Shown: positions 1 through 10,200 of the stretch, one piece after another
How the letters are laid out: each line of letters starts with the position of its first letter
Position numbering within the stretch: the first letter of the stretch is position 1
Assembly (NCBI GenBank): GCA_009746045.1
Contig: RPFO01000096.1
Location: 1 to 22,901 of the forward strand
Direction of reading: 5' to 3'
From: Mesostigma viride
Taxonomy: Eukaryota; Streptophyta; Mesostigmatophyceae; Mesostigmatales; Mesostigmataceae
Length of the DNA: 22,901 nucleotides
Notes under the pieces: generated by a model
Told to the model about the DNA's origin: nothing
Database searches by the model: none
What the model saw: the letters and a program-made list of their open reading frames with translations, nothing else
Translations under genes and position numbers: made by a program

Positions 1-2946
1 ATGTACGTGTGTGTGCAGCCGTCCCTAATTGCGTGCGCGGTGGATGTACATGTGCGGCAGTTGCCCCTTGCGTGCGCGGTGTATGTACGTGTGTGCAGCC
101 GTCCCTTGCGTGCGCGGTGTATGTACATGTGTGTGCAGCCGCCCCTTGCGTGCATGGTGAGTGTAAGTGTGTGTGCAGCCGCCCCAAGCGTGCGCGGTGT
201 ATGTACGTGTGTGCAGCCGCCCCTTGCGTGCGCGGTGTGTGTATACTGTGTGTGCATGCCGCCCTTGCGTGCATGGTGTGTGTACGTGTGGTGCAGCCGC
301 CCCTTGCGTGCGCGGGTGTGTGTACGTGTGTGTGCACCGCCCTTGCGTGCGCGGTGGATGTACAGGTGTGGCACCGCCCCTTGCGTGCATGGTGTATGTA
401 CATGTGTGTGCAGTCCGCCCCTTGCGTGTGCGCGGTGGATGTACATGTGTGTGCAGCCGAACCTTGCGTGCATGGTGGTGTACCTGTGCGTGAAGTCGCT
501 CCTTGCGTGCATGGTGTGTGTACGTTGTGTGCAGCCGCCCCTTGCGTGCATGGTGTAATGTACATGTGAGTGCCGTTGCCCTTGCGTGCGCGGTGTATGT
601 ACGTGTGTGTGCAGCCGTCCCTTAATTGCGTGCGCGTGTGTGTACGTGTGTGTGCCTCGCCCTGCGGTGCGCGGTGTATGTACGTGTGTGCAGCCGCCCC
701 TGCGTGCGCGGTGTATGCCAGTGTGTGTGCATGCCGGCCCTTGCGTGCAAGGTGTGTGTGTAAGTGTGTGTGCAGCCCCTTGCGTGCATGGTGTATGTAC
801 GTGTGTGTGCAGCTGCCCCTTGCGTGCGCGGTTGTGTACGTGTGTGTGCAGCCGCCCCGTGGGTTGCGCGTGTATGTACATGTTGTGTGCGTTGCCCTTG
901 CGTGCGCGGTGTATGTACGTGTGTGTGCAGCCGCCCTTGCGTGCGCGGTGTAGTACGTGTGTGTGCAGCCGCCCCAAGCGTGCGCGGTGTGTGTACATGT
1001 GTGTGCAGTTGCCCCTTGCGTGCGCGTGTATGTACGTGTGTGTGGCAAGCCGCCCCGTGGTTGCGCGGTGTATGTACATGTGTGTGCAGGTTGCCCCTTG
1101 CGTGCGCGGTGTATGTACGGTGTGTGTGCAGCCCCCCTTGCGTGCGCGGTGTAGGTACGTGTGTGTGCAACGCCCCAAGCGTGCGCGGTGTGTGTACATG
1201 TGTGTGCAGTTGCCCCTTGCGGCGCGGTGTGTGTACGTGGTGTGCAGCCGCCCCTTGCGTGCGCGGTGTATGTACGTGTGTGTGCAGTTGCCCTTGCGTG
1301 CGCGGTGGTTTTTCGTGTGTGTGCAAGCCGCCCTTGCGTGCATGGTGTGTGTACGTGTGTGTGCAGCCGCCCCTTGCGTGCGCGGTGTGTGTACGTGTGT
1401 GTGCACTCGCCCCTTGCGTGCGCGGTGTATGTACGTGTGTGTGCAGCCGCCCCTTGCGCGTGCGCGGTGTAGGTACGTGTGTGTGCGCCGCCCCAAGCGT
1501 GCGCGGTGTATGTATGTGTGTGTGCAGCCGCCCCTTGCGTGCGCGGTGGATGTACGTGTGTGCAGCCACCCTTTTCGTGCGCGGTGTATGTACATGTGAG
1601 TGCCGTCGCCAAGCGTGCATTTTGTGTGTAAGTGTGTGTGCAGCAGCCCTTCGTGCGCGGTGTATGTACGTGTGTGTGCAGCCGCCCCGTGGTTGCGCGG
1701 TGATGTACATGTGTGGAGCCGGTCCTTGCGTGCGCGGTGTATGTACGGTGTGTGCAGCCGCCCCTTGCGTGCGTGGTGTGTGTACATGTAAGTGCAGCCG
1801 CCCCTTGCGTGCGCGGTGTGTACGTGTGTGTGCAGCCGTCCCTTGCGTGCGCGGTGTGTGTACGTGTGAGTGCAGCTGCCCCAAGCGTGCGCGGTGTGTG
1901 TACATGTGTGTGCAGTTGCCCCTTGCGTGCGCGGTGGATGACGTGTGTGTGCATGCCGGCAATTGCGTGCATGGTGTGTACGTGTGTGTGCAGCCGCCCC
2001 TTGCGTGCGCGGTGTGGTACGAACGTGTGTGTGCACTCGCCCCTTGCGTGCGCGGTGGATGTAATGTGTGTGCAGCCGCCCCTTGCGTGCGCGGTGGATG
2101 TACATGTGTGTGCAGCCGCCCCTTGCGTGCATGGTTTATGTACATGTGTGTGCAGTCGCCGGCCCGTGCGTGCGCAGTGGATGTACGGTGTGTGCAGCCG
2201 CCCCGTGCGTGCATGGTGTGTGTACGTGTGTGTGCAGCAGCCCCTTGCGTGCGCGGTGTATGTACGTTCTGTGCATGCCGGCCCTTGCGTGCATGGTGTA
2301 TGTACATGTGCTTGCACTGGCCCTTGCGTGCGCGGTGTATGTACGTGTGTGTGCAGCCCCCCTTGCGTGCGCGGTGTATGTACGTGTGTGCGCACTCGCC
2401 CCTTGCGTGCGCGGTGTATGTACGTGTGTGTGCAGCCGCCCCTTGCGTGCGCGGTGTATGTACATGTGTGTGCAGCCGCCCCTTGCGTGTGGGTGGATGT
2501 ACATGTGCGGGCAGTTGCCCCTTGCGTGCGCGGTGTATGTACTGTGTTTGCACTCGCCCCTTGCGTGCGCGGTGTATGTACATGTGTGTGCAGCCGCCCC
2601 TTGCGTGCATGGTGTATGTACATGTGCTTGCACTGGCCCCGTGCGTGCGCGGTGTATGTACTGTGTGTGCAGCCGCCCCTTGCGTGCGCGGTGTATGTAC
2701 GTGTGTGCGCACTCGCCCTTGCGTGCGCGTGTATGTACGTGTGTGTGCAGCCGCCCCTTGCGTGCGCGGTGTATGTACATGTGTGTGCATCCTTGTCCTT
2801 GCGTGCGCGGTGTATGTACAGTGTTTTGCACTCGCCCCTTGCGTGCGCGGTGTATGTACATGTGTGGCAGCCGCCCTTGCGTGCATGGTTTATGTACATG
2901 TGTGTGCAGTCGCCCCGTGCGTGCGCCAGTGTATGTACGTGTGTGT
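1..2946. repeat. 40-bp satellite array, rearranged HOR fragment (segment I)
   Basis: Head-to-tail copies of a ~40-bp monomer with the recurring blocks TGTATGTACG, GTGTGTGCAG, CCGCCCC and TTGCGTGCGCGG. Distinctive variant monomers let me align it to other parts of the window. Positions 1-1318 follow the same variant order as 8029-9360, including the CCCTTAATTGCG variants near 23 and 620, GTGAAGTCGCTCC near 490 and GGTTTTTCG near 1310. About 1319-1720 matches 18795-19200, about 1740-1960 matches 17170-17400, and about 2087-2946 matches 6340-7206. It is therefore a mosaic, not a simple copy of the 3.8-kb HOR. Single-base losses (CCCC to CCC, lost G or T) are common. No coding sequence is supported: the period is not a multiple of three and indels are tolerated everywhere. 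Confidence 0.95.
2944..2946. repeat. Target-site duplication, left copy (TGT)
   Basis: TGT immediately left of the element, repeated at 3438-3440. Because the target is a GT-rich run, a 4-bp reading (GTGT, with the element one base shorter) is equally compatible. Confidence 0.6.
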
Positions 2947-3006
2947 CGGCGGGCCACTTCAAATTTCCGCCGTCCAAGCAAGTGTGTGACACTTTTGGTC
3001 GTTTTT
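2947..3006 (+). repeat. Left terminal inverted repeat
   Basis: About 60 bp that pairs with 3387-3437. Two conserved blocks stand out: CACTTCAAAT at 2955-2964 and a perfect 23-bp block at 2984-3006 containing GACACTTTTGGTCG. Between them the left arm carries about 10 bp (around CCGTCCAAGC) that the right arm lacks. The small differences near the tip (CGGCGGGCC versus CGGCCGGGC) may be consensus errors, since this part of the window is rich in homopolymer indels. Confidence 0.8.
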
Positions 3007-3021
3007 CGCAAAAAAAAATAA

Positions 3022-3143
3022 AATTTCGCACGAGTTCGCGTGATTTTCGCGTGATTTTCGCAAAATTTTCACACATTTTTCGCACGATTTCGCACGATTT
3101 CGCACAATTTTGCATGATTTTCGCACAATTTCGCATGGATTTC
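3022..3143 (+). repeat. ~10-bp-periodic ATTTCGCAC array, left arm of the element
   Basis: Successive variants of ATTTCGCACG, ATTTCGCACA, ATTTTGCATG and ATTTTCGCAC, spaced 10 to 12 bp. The A/T-rich tri- to pentamers recur about once per helical turn. The units read in the same direction as those at 3241-3350, so the two arrays are direct rather than inverted relatives. No coding role is supported. Confidence 0.8.
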
Positions 3144-3240
3144 AACCAAGGGTCGTTTTGGGGAGTGACGTTTGACAAAATTTCGCATGAATTCACACAC
3201 GTTGTGCACATCAAAATTTTTTACCGTCGACATTTTTTCA
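3144..3240. other. Unique core of the inserted element
   Basis: About 100 bp between the two 10-bp arrays, mostly free of the short repeat. It contains GGTCGTTTT at 3151-3159, which repeats the inner end of the left TIR (2998-3006), and GAGTGACG at 3163-3170, which recurs at 3362-3369 beside the right TIR. The rest includes the runs CAAAATTTTTT and CATTTTTTCACATG. No ORF, promoter or RNA fold is convincing. Confidence 0.6.
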
Positions 3241-3350
3241 CATGAAATTTCGCACAATTTCAGCAAATTTCGCACAAATTCGCACGATTTCAGCAAATTT
3301 CACACGATTTCAGCAAATTTCGCACAATTTGGCACGATTTCGCACGACGA
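3241..3350 (+). repeat. Regular 10-bp array, right arm of the element
   Basis: Ten or eleven consecutive units at an exact 10-bp step. Each ends in ATTT or AATT and starts with CGCACA, CAGCAA, CGCACG, CACACG or GGCACG. CGCAC-type and CAGCAA-type units partly alternate. The strict period distinguishes it from the looser left array. Confidence 0.85.
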
Positions 3351-3351
3351 A

Positions 3352-3367
3352 TCACTCTGCAGAGTGA
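3352..3367. repeat. Perfect 16-bp palindrome (TCACTCTGCAGAGTGA)
   Basis: A perfect palindrome just inside the right TIR. CGACGA at 3345-3350 and TCGTCG at 3371-3376 extend it outward as an imperfect hairpin with a short asymmetric bulge. It has no counterpart at the left end. It could be a protein-binding dyad or a cruciform-prone site; the sequence alone does not say. Confidence 0.75.
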
Positions 3368-3386
3368 CGATCGTCGAAAAAGTAAA

Positions 3387-3437
3387 AAAAACGACCAAAA
3401 GTGTCACACTTTTCGGAACATTTGAAGTGCCCGGCCG
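3387..3437 (-). repeat. Right terminal inverted repeat
   Basis: About 51 bp, the inverted partner of 2947-3006. ATTTGAAGTG at 3420-3429 mirrors the left CACTTCAAAT, and 3387-3409 is a perfect 23-bp reverse complement of 2984-3006. The inner block contains GTGTCACAC, a 9-bp near-palindrome about a single central base. Confidence 0.8.
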
Positions 3438-3440
3438 TGT
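3438..3440. repeat. Target-site duplication, right copy (TGT)
   Basis: TGT immediately right of the element, followed by GCAGCCGCCCC, which is the expected continuation of the satellite monomer. Empty HOR copies have only one TGT here. Confidence 0.6.
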
Positions 3441-6400
3441 GCAGCCGCCCCTTGCGTGCGTGGTGTGTGTACATGTGAGTGCAGCGCCCTTGCGTGCGCG
3501 GTGTGTGTACGTGTGTGTGCAGCAGCCCTTGCGTGCTTTGTGTGTGTACATGTGTGTGAATCCTTGTCCTTGCGTGCATGGTGTGTGTACGTGTGTGTGC
3601 AGCCGCCCCTTGCGTGCATGGTGATGTACATGTGAGTGCCGTTGCCCCTTGCGTGCGCGGTGTATGTACGTGTGTGTGCAGCCGTCCCTTAATTGCGTGC
3701 GCGTGTGTGTACGTGTGTGTGCACTCGCCCCTTGCGTGCGCGGTGTATGTACGTGTGTGCAGCCGCCCCTTGCGTGCGCGGGTATGCCAGTGTGTGTGCA
3801 TGCCGGCCCTTGCGTGCAAGTGGTGTGTAAGTGTGTGTGCAGCCCCTTGCGTGCATGGTGTATGTACGTGTGTGTGCAGCCGGCCCTTGCGTGCATGGTG
3901 TGTGTACATGTGAGTGCAGCCGTCCCTTCCGTGCATGGTGTGTGTACGTGTGTGTGCAGTTGCCCCTTGCGTGCGCAGTGTATGTACGTGTGTGTGCATG
4001 CCGGCCCTGCGTGCATGGTGTGTGTACGTGTGTGTGCAGTTGCCCCTTGCATGCGCGGTGTATGTACATGTGAGTGCAGCCGCCCAGAGTATGTACATGT
4101 GAGTGCCGTCGCCCCTAATTGCGTGCATTGTGTGTGTAAGTGTGTGTGCAGCAGCCCCTTGCGTGCGCGGTGTATGTACGTGTGTGGTGGCAGCCGCCCT
4201 TGCGTGCATGGTGTATGTCCATGAGTGCCGTTGCCCTTGCGTGCGCGGTGTATGTACGTGTGTGTGCAGCCGTCCCTTAATTGCGTGCGCGGTGGATGTA
4301 CATGTGCGGGCAGTTGCCCCTTGCGTGCGCGGTGTATGTACGTGTGTGTGCAGCCGTCCCTTGCGTGCGCGGTGTATGTACGTGTGTGTGCAGCCGGCCC
4401 TTGCGTGCATGGTGAGTGTAAGTGTGTGTGCAGCAGCCCCTTGCGTGCGCAGTGTATGTACGTGTGTGTGCAGCGCCCCTTGCGTGCGCGGTGTGTGTAT
4501 ACTGTTGTGCATGCCGGCCTTGCGTGCATGGTGTGTGTACGTGTGTGTGCAGCCGCCCCTTGCGTGCGCGGTGTGTGTACGTGTGTGTGCACTCGCCCCT
4601 TGCGTGCGCGGTGGATGTACAGGTGTGTGCAGCCGCCCCTTGCGTGCATGGTGTATGTACATGTGTGTGCAGCCCCCCTTGCGTGCGCGTGGATTACATG
4701 TGTGTGCAGCCGAACCTTGCGTGCATGGTGTGTGTACCTGTGCGTGAAGTCGCTCCTTGCGTGCATGGTGTGTGTACGTGTGTGTGCAGCCGCCCCTTGC
4801 GTGCATGGGTATGTACATGTGAGTGCCGTTGCCCCTTGCGTGCGCGGTGTATGTACGTGTGTGTGCAGCCGTCCCTTAATTGCGTGCGCGGTGTGTGTAC
4901 TGTGGTGTGCACTCGCCCTTGCGTGCGCGGTGTATGTACGTGTGTGCAGCCGCCCCTTGCGTGCGCGGTGTATGCCAGTGTGTGTGCATGCCGGCCCTTG
5001 CGTGCAAGGTGTGTGTAAGTGTGTGTGCAGCCCTTGCGTGCATGGTGTAGTACGTGTGTGTGCAGCTGCCCTTGCGTGCGCGGTGTGTGTGTACGTGTGT
5101 GTGCAGCCGCCCCGTGGTTGCGCGGTGTATGTACATGTGTGTGCAGTTGCCCTTGCGTGCGCGGTGTATGTACGTGTGTTGCAGCCGGCCCTTGCGTGCG
5201 CGGTGTAGGTACGTGTGTGTGCAGCGCCCAAGCGTGCGCGTGTGTGTACATGTGTGTGCAGTTGCCCCTTGCGTGCGCGGTGTATGTACGTGTGTGTGCA
5301 GCCGCCCCGTGGTTGCGCGGTGTATGTACAGTGTGGCAGTTGCCCTTGCGTGCGGGTGTATGTACGTGTGTGTGCAGCCGCCCCTTGCGTGCGCGGTGTA
5401 GGTACGTGTGTGTGCAACCGCCCAAGCGTGCGCGGTGTGTGTACATGTGTGTGCAGTTGCCCCTTGCGTGCGCGGTGTGTACGTGTGTGTGCAGCCGCCC
5501 TGCGTGCGCGGTGTATGTACGTGTGTGTGCAGTTGCCCCTTGCGTGCGCGGTGGTTTTTCGTGTGTGTGCAGCGGCCCTTGCGTGCGCGGTGTGTGTACA
5601 TGTGAGTGCAGCTGCCCCAAGCGTGCGCGGTGTGGTACATGTGTGTGCAGTTGCCCCTTGCGTGCGCGGTGGATGTACGTGTGTGTGCAGCCGCCCCTTG
5701 CGTGCGCGGTGTATTTACGTGTGTTGGCAGCCGCCCCAAGCGTGCGCGGTGTGTGTACGTGTGTGTGCAGTTGCCCCTTGCGCCGGCTTGTGTGTATGTG
5801 TGTGCAGTGCCCCTTGCGTGCGCGGTGTATGTACATGTGTGTGCAGTTGCCCCTTGCGTGCGCGGTGTATGTACGTGTGTGTGCAGCCGCCCCTTGCGTG
5901 CGCGGTGTGTAGGTACGTGTGTGTGCAGCCGCCCCAAGCGTGCGCGGTGTGTGTACATGTGTGTGCAGTTGCCCCTTGCGTGCGCGGTGTGTGTACGTGT
6001 GTGTGCAGCCGCCCCTTGCGTGCGCGGTGGATGTACGTGTGTGTGCAGTTGCCCCTTGCGTGCGCGGTGGATGTACGTGTGTGTGCAGCCGCCCCTTGCG
6101 TGCGCGGTGTGTGTACATGTGAGTGCAGCTGCCCCAAGCGTGCGCGGTGTGTACATGTGTGTGCAGTTGCCCCTTGCGTGCGCGGTGGATGTACGTGTGT
6201 GTGCAGCCGCCCCTTGCGTGCGCGGTGTATGTACGTGCGTGTGCAGCCGCCCCTTGCGTGCGCGGTGTATGTACATGTGTGTGCATCCTTGTCCTTGCGT
6301 GCGCGGTGTATGTACATGTGTTTGCACTCGCCCCTTGCGTGCGCGGTGGATGTACATGTGTGTGCAGCCGCCCCTTGCGTGCATGGTTTATGTACATGTG

Positions 6401-7206
6401 TGTGCAGTCGCCGGCCCGTGCGTGCGCAGTGGATGTACGTGTGTGTGCAGCCGCCCCGTGCGTGCATGGTGTGTGTACGTGTGTGTGCAGCAGCCCCTTG
6501 CGTGCGCGGTGTATGTACGTTTCTGTGCATGCCGGCCCTTGCGTGCATGGTGTATGTACATGTGCTTGCACTGGCCCCTTGCGTGCGCGGTGTATGTACG
6601 TGTGTGTGCAGCCCCCCCTTGCGTGCGCGGTGTATGTACGTGTGTGCGCACTCGCCCCTTGCGTGCGCGGTGTATGTACGTGTGTGTGCAGCCGCCCCTT
6701 GCGTGCGCGGTGTATGTACATGTGTGTGCAGCCGCCCCTTGCGTGTGCGGTGGATGTACATGTGCGGGCAGTTGCCCCTTGCGTGCGCGGTGTATGTACA
6801 TGTGTTTGCACTCGCCCTTGCGTGCGCGGTGTATGTACATGTGTGTGCAGCCGCCCCTTGCGTGCATGGTGTATGTACATGTGCTTGCACTGGCCCCGTG
6901 CGTGCGCGGTGTATGTACGTGTGTGTGCAGCCGCCCTTGCGTGCGCGGTGTATGTACGTGTGTGCGCACTCGCCCCTTGCGTGCGCGGTGTATGTACGTG
7001 TGTGTGCAGCCGCCCCTTGCGTGCGCGGTGTATGTACATGTGTGTGCATCCTTGTCCTTGCGTGCGCGGTGTATGTACATGTGTTTGCACTCGCCCCTTG
7101 CGTGCGCGGTGTATGTACATGTGTGTGCAGCCGCCCCTTGCGTGCATGGTTTATGTACATGTGTGTGCAGTCGCCCCGTGCGTGCGCAGTGTATGTACGT
7201 GTGTGT
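3438..7206. repeat. Satellite HOR copy A (~3.8 kb)
   Basis: Continuous 40-bp monomers in the same variant order as copy B. Diagnostic variants are GTGAATCCTTGTCC near 3558, CCCTTAATTGCG near 3686, CCCCTAATTGCG near 4113, CCCTTAATTGCG near 4275 and 4873, GTGAAGTCGCTCC near 4746, GGTTTTTCG near 5551, GTATTTACG near 5712, and GCATCCTTGTCC near 6288 and 7047. The copy is 3769 bp, 31 short of copy B. The offset to copy B grows from about 3769 near 3558 to 3799 near 5551 and then stays at about 3800. The deficit is therefore scattered single-base loss in the first ~2 kb, not one deletion. No genes. Confidence 0.93.
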
Positions 7207-10200
7207 GCAGCCGCCCCTTGCGTGCGTGGTGTGTGTACATGTGAGTGCAGCCGCCCCTTGCGTGCGCGGTGTGTGTACGTGTGTGTGCAGCAGCCCCTTG
7301 CGTGCTTTGTGTGTGTACATGTGTGTGAATCCTTGTCCTTGCGTGCATGGTGTGTGTACGTGTGTGTGCAGCCGCCCCTTGCGTGCATGGTGGATGTACA
7401 TGTGAGTGCCGTTGCCCCTTGCGTGCGCGGTGTATGTACGTGTGTGTGCAGCCGTCCCTTAATTGCGTGCGCGGTGTGTGTACGTGTGTGTGCACTCGCC
7501 CCTTGCGTGCGCGGTGTATGTACGTGTGTGCAGCCGCCCCTTGCGTGCGCGGTGTATGCCAGTGTGTGTGCATGCCGGCCCTTGCGTGCAAGGTGGTGTG
7601 TAAGTGTGTGTGCAGCCCCTTGCGTGCATGGTGTATGTACGTGTGTGTGCAGCCGGCCCTTGCGTGCATGGTGTGTGTACATGTGAGTGCAGCCGTCCCT
7701 TCCGTGCATGGTGTGTGTACGTGTGTGTGCAGTTGCCCCTTGCGTGCGCAGTGTATGTACGTGTGTGTGCATGCCGGCCCTTGCGTGCATGGTGTGTGTA
7801 CGTGTGTGTGCAGTTGCCCCTTGCATGCGCGGTGTATGTACATGTGAGTGCAGCCGCCCAAGAGTATGTACATGTGAGTGCCGTCGCCCCTAATTGCGTG
7901 CATTGTGTGTGTAAGTGTGTGTGCAGCAGCCCCTTGCGTGCGCGGTGTATGTACGTGTGTGTGCAGCCGCCCCTTGCGTGCATGGTGTATGTCCATGTGA
8001 GTGCCGTTGCCCCTTGCGTGCGCGGTGTATGTACGTGTGTGTGCAGCCGTCCCTTAATTGCGTGCGCGGTGGATGTACATGTGCGGGCAGTTGCCCCTTG
8101 CGTGCGCGGTGTATGTACGTGTGTGTGCAGCCGTCCCTTGCGTGCGCGGTGTATGTACGTGTGTGTGCAGCCGCCCCTTGCGTGCATGGTGAGTGTAAGT
8201 GTGTGTGCAGCAGCCCTTGCGTGCGCAGTGTATGTACGTGTGTGTGCAGCCGCCCCTTGCGTGCGCGGTGTGTGTATACTGTGTGTGCATGCCGGCCCTT
8301 GCGTGCATGGTGTGTGTACGTGTGTGTGCAGCCGCCCCTTGCGTGCGCGGTGTGTGTACGTGTGTGTGCACTCGCCCCTTGCGTGCGCGGTGGATGTACA
8401 GGTGTGTGCAGCCGCCCCTTGCGTGCATGGTGTATGTACATGTGTGTGCAGCCGCCCCTTGCGTGCGCGGTGGATGTACATGTGTGTGCAGCCGAACCTT
8501 GCGTGCATGGTGTGTGTACCTGTGCGTGAAGTCGCTCCTTGCGTGCATGGTGTGTGTACGTGTGTGTGCAGCCGCCCCTTGCGTGCATGGTGTATGTACA
8601 TGTGAGTGCCGTTGCCCCTTGCGTGCGCGGTGTATGTACGTGTGTGTGCAGCCGTCCCTTAATTGCGTGCGCGGTGTGTGTACGTGTGTGTGCACTCGCC
8701 CCTTGCGTGCGCGGTGTATGTACGTGTGTGCAGCCGCCCCTTGCGTGCGCGGTGTATGCCAGTGTGTGTGCATGCCGGCCCTTGCGTGCAAGGTGTGTGT
8801 AAGTGTGTGTGCAGCCCCTTGCGTGCATGGTGTATGTACGTGTGTGTGCAGCTGCCCCTTGCGTGCGCGGTGTGTGTACGTGTGTGTGCAGCCGCCCCGT
8901 GGTTGCGCGGTGTATGTACATGTGTGTGCAGTTGCCCCTTGCGTGCGCGGTGTATGTACGTGTGTGTGCAGCCGCCCCTTGCGTGCGCGGTGTAGGTACG
9001 TGTGTGTGCAGCCGCCCCAAGCGTGCGCGGTGTGTGTACATGTGTGTGCAGTTGCCCCTTGCGTGCGCGGTGTATGTACGTGTGTGTGCAGCCGCCCCGT
9101 GGTTGCGCGGTGTATGTACATGTGTGTGCAGTTGCCCCTTGCGTGCGCGGTGTATGTACGTGTGTGTGCAGCCGCCCCTTGCGTGCGCGGTGTAGGTACG
9201 TGTGTGTGCAACCGCCCCAAGCGTGCGCGGTGTGTGTACATGTGTGTGCAGTTGCCCCTTGCGTGCGCGGTGTGTGTACGTGTGTGTGCAGCCGCCCCTT
9301 GCGTGCGCGGTGTATGTACGTGTGTGTGCAGTTGCCCCTTGCGTGCGCGGTGGTTTTTCGTGTGTGTGCAGCCGGCCCTTGCGTGCGCGGTGTGTGTACA
9401 TGTGAGTGCAGCTGCCCAAGCGTGCGCGGTGTGTGTACATGTGTGTGCAGTTGCCCCTTGCGTGCGCGGTGGATGTACGTGTGTGTGCAGCCGCCCCTTG
9501 CGTGCGCGGTGTATTTACGTGTGTGTGCAGCCGCCCCAAGCGTGCGCGGTGTGTGTACGTGTGTGTGCAGTTGCCCCTTGCGTGCGCGGTGTGTGTACAT
9601 GTGTGTGCAGTTGCCCCTTGCGTGCGCGGTGTATGTACATGTGTGTGCAGTGCCCCTTGCGTGCGCGGTGTATGTACGTGTGTGTGCAGCCGCCCCTTGC
9701 GTGCGCGGTGTAGGTACGTGTGTGTGCAGCCGCCCCAAGCGTGCGCGGTGTGTGTACATGTGTGTGCAGTTGCCCCTTGCGTGCGCGGTGTGTGTACGTG
9801 TGTGTGCAGCCGCCCTTGCGTGCGCGGTGGATGTACGTGTGTGTGCAGTTGCCCCTTGCGTGCGCGGTGGATGTACGTGTGTGTGCAGCCGCCCCTTGCG
9901 TGCGCGGTGTGTGTACATGTGAGTGCAGCTGCCCCAAGCGTGCGCGGTGTGTGTACATGTGTGTGCAGTTGCCCCTTGCGTGCGCGGTGGATGTACGTGT
10001 GTGTGCAGCCGCCCTTGCGTGCGCGGTGTATGTACGTGCGTGTGCAGCCGCCCCTTGCGTGCGCGGTGTATGTACATGTGTGTGCATCCTTGTCCTTGCG
10101 TGCGCGGTGTATGTACATGTGTTTGCACTCGCCCCTTGCGTGCGCGGTGGATGTACATGTGTGTGCAGCCGCCCCTTGCGTGCATGGTTTATGTACATGT

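Larger units (their letters stand above)
2947..3437. mobile_element. Non-autonomous DNA transposon (MITE-like), superfamily unassigned
   Basis: A 491-bp AT-rich block interrupts the satellite. Its ends are imperfect inverted repeats: CGGC-GGG-CACTTCAAAT at the left, and the right end read on the minus strand gives the same order with one or two single-base differences. The flanks repeat TGT at 2944-2946 and 3438-3440. Removing the element and one TGT regenerates the uninterrupted sequence seen at 7206/7207, 11006/11007 and 20316/20317. Inside are two arrays of ~10-bp ATTTCGCAC-like units around a ~100-bp unique core. It has no transposase: the 75-codon minus-strand reading frame at 3069-3296 is a by-product of the short repeats and shows no DDE signature. 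It must have been mobilised in trans if it is a transposon. A 3-bp duplication fits several superfamilies (PIF/Harbinger, CMC/CACTA), so I do not choose. Confidence 0.8.

Noticed and set aside
764-2989. Plus-strand open frame of 741 codons rich in Cys, Val and Ala, resembling a cysteine-rich surface protein
   Set aside because: Same satellite artefact: it crosses many frame-shifting indels without changing character and continues into the inserted element. It has no signal peptide or domain.
3069-3296. 75-codon minus-strand frame inside the inserted element
   Set aside because: It is produced by the 10-bp repeats (recurring Lys-Leu-Cys-Glu-like residues). It is too short for a transposase and has no DDE motif or recognisable domain.
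2947-3437. Assignment of the element to CACTA (CACT in the TIR) or PIF/Harbinger (3-bp duplication)
   Set aside because: CACT is internal to a longer inverted end, the duplication is TGT rather than TWA, and no transposase is available. The evidence does not decide.
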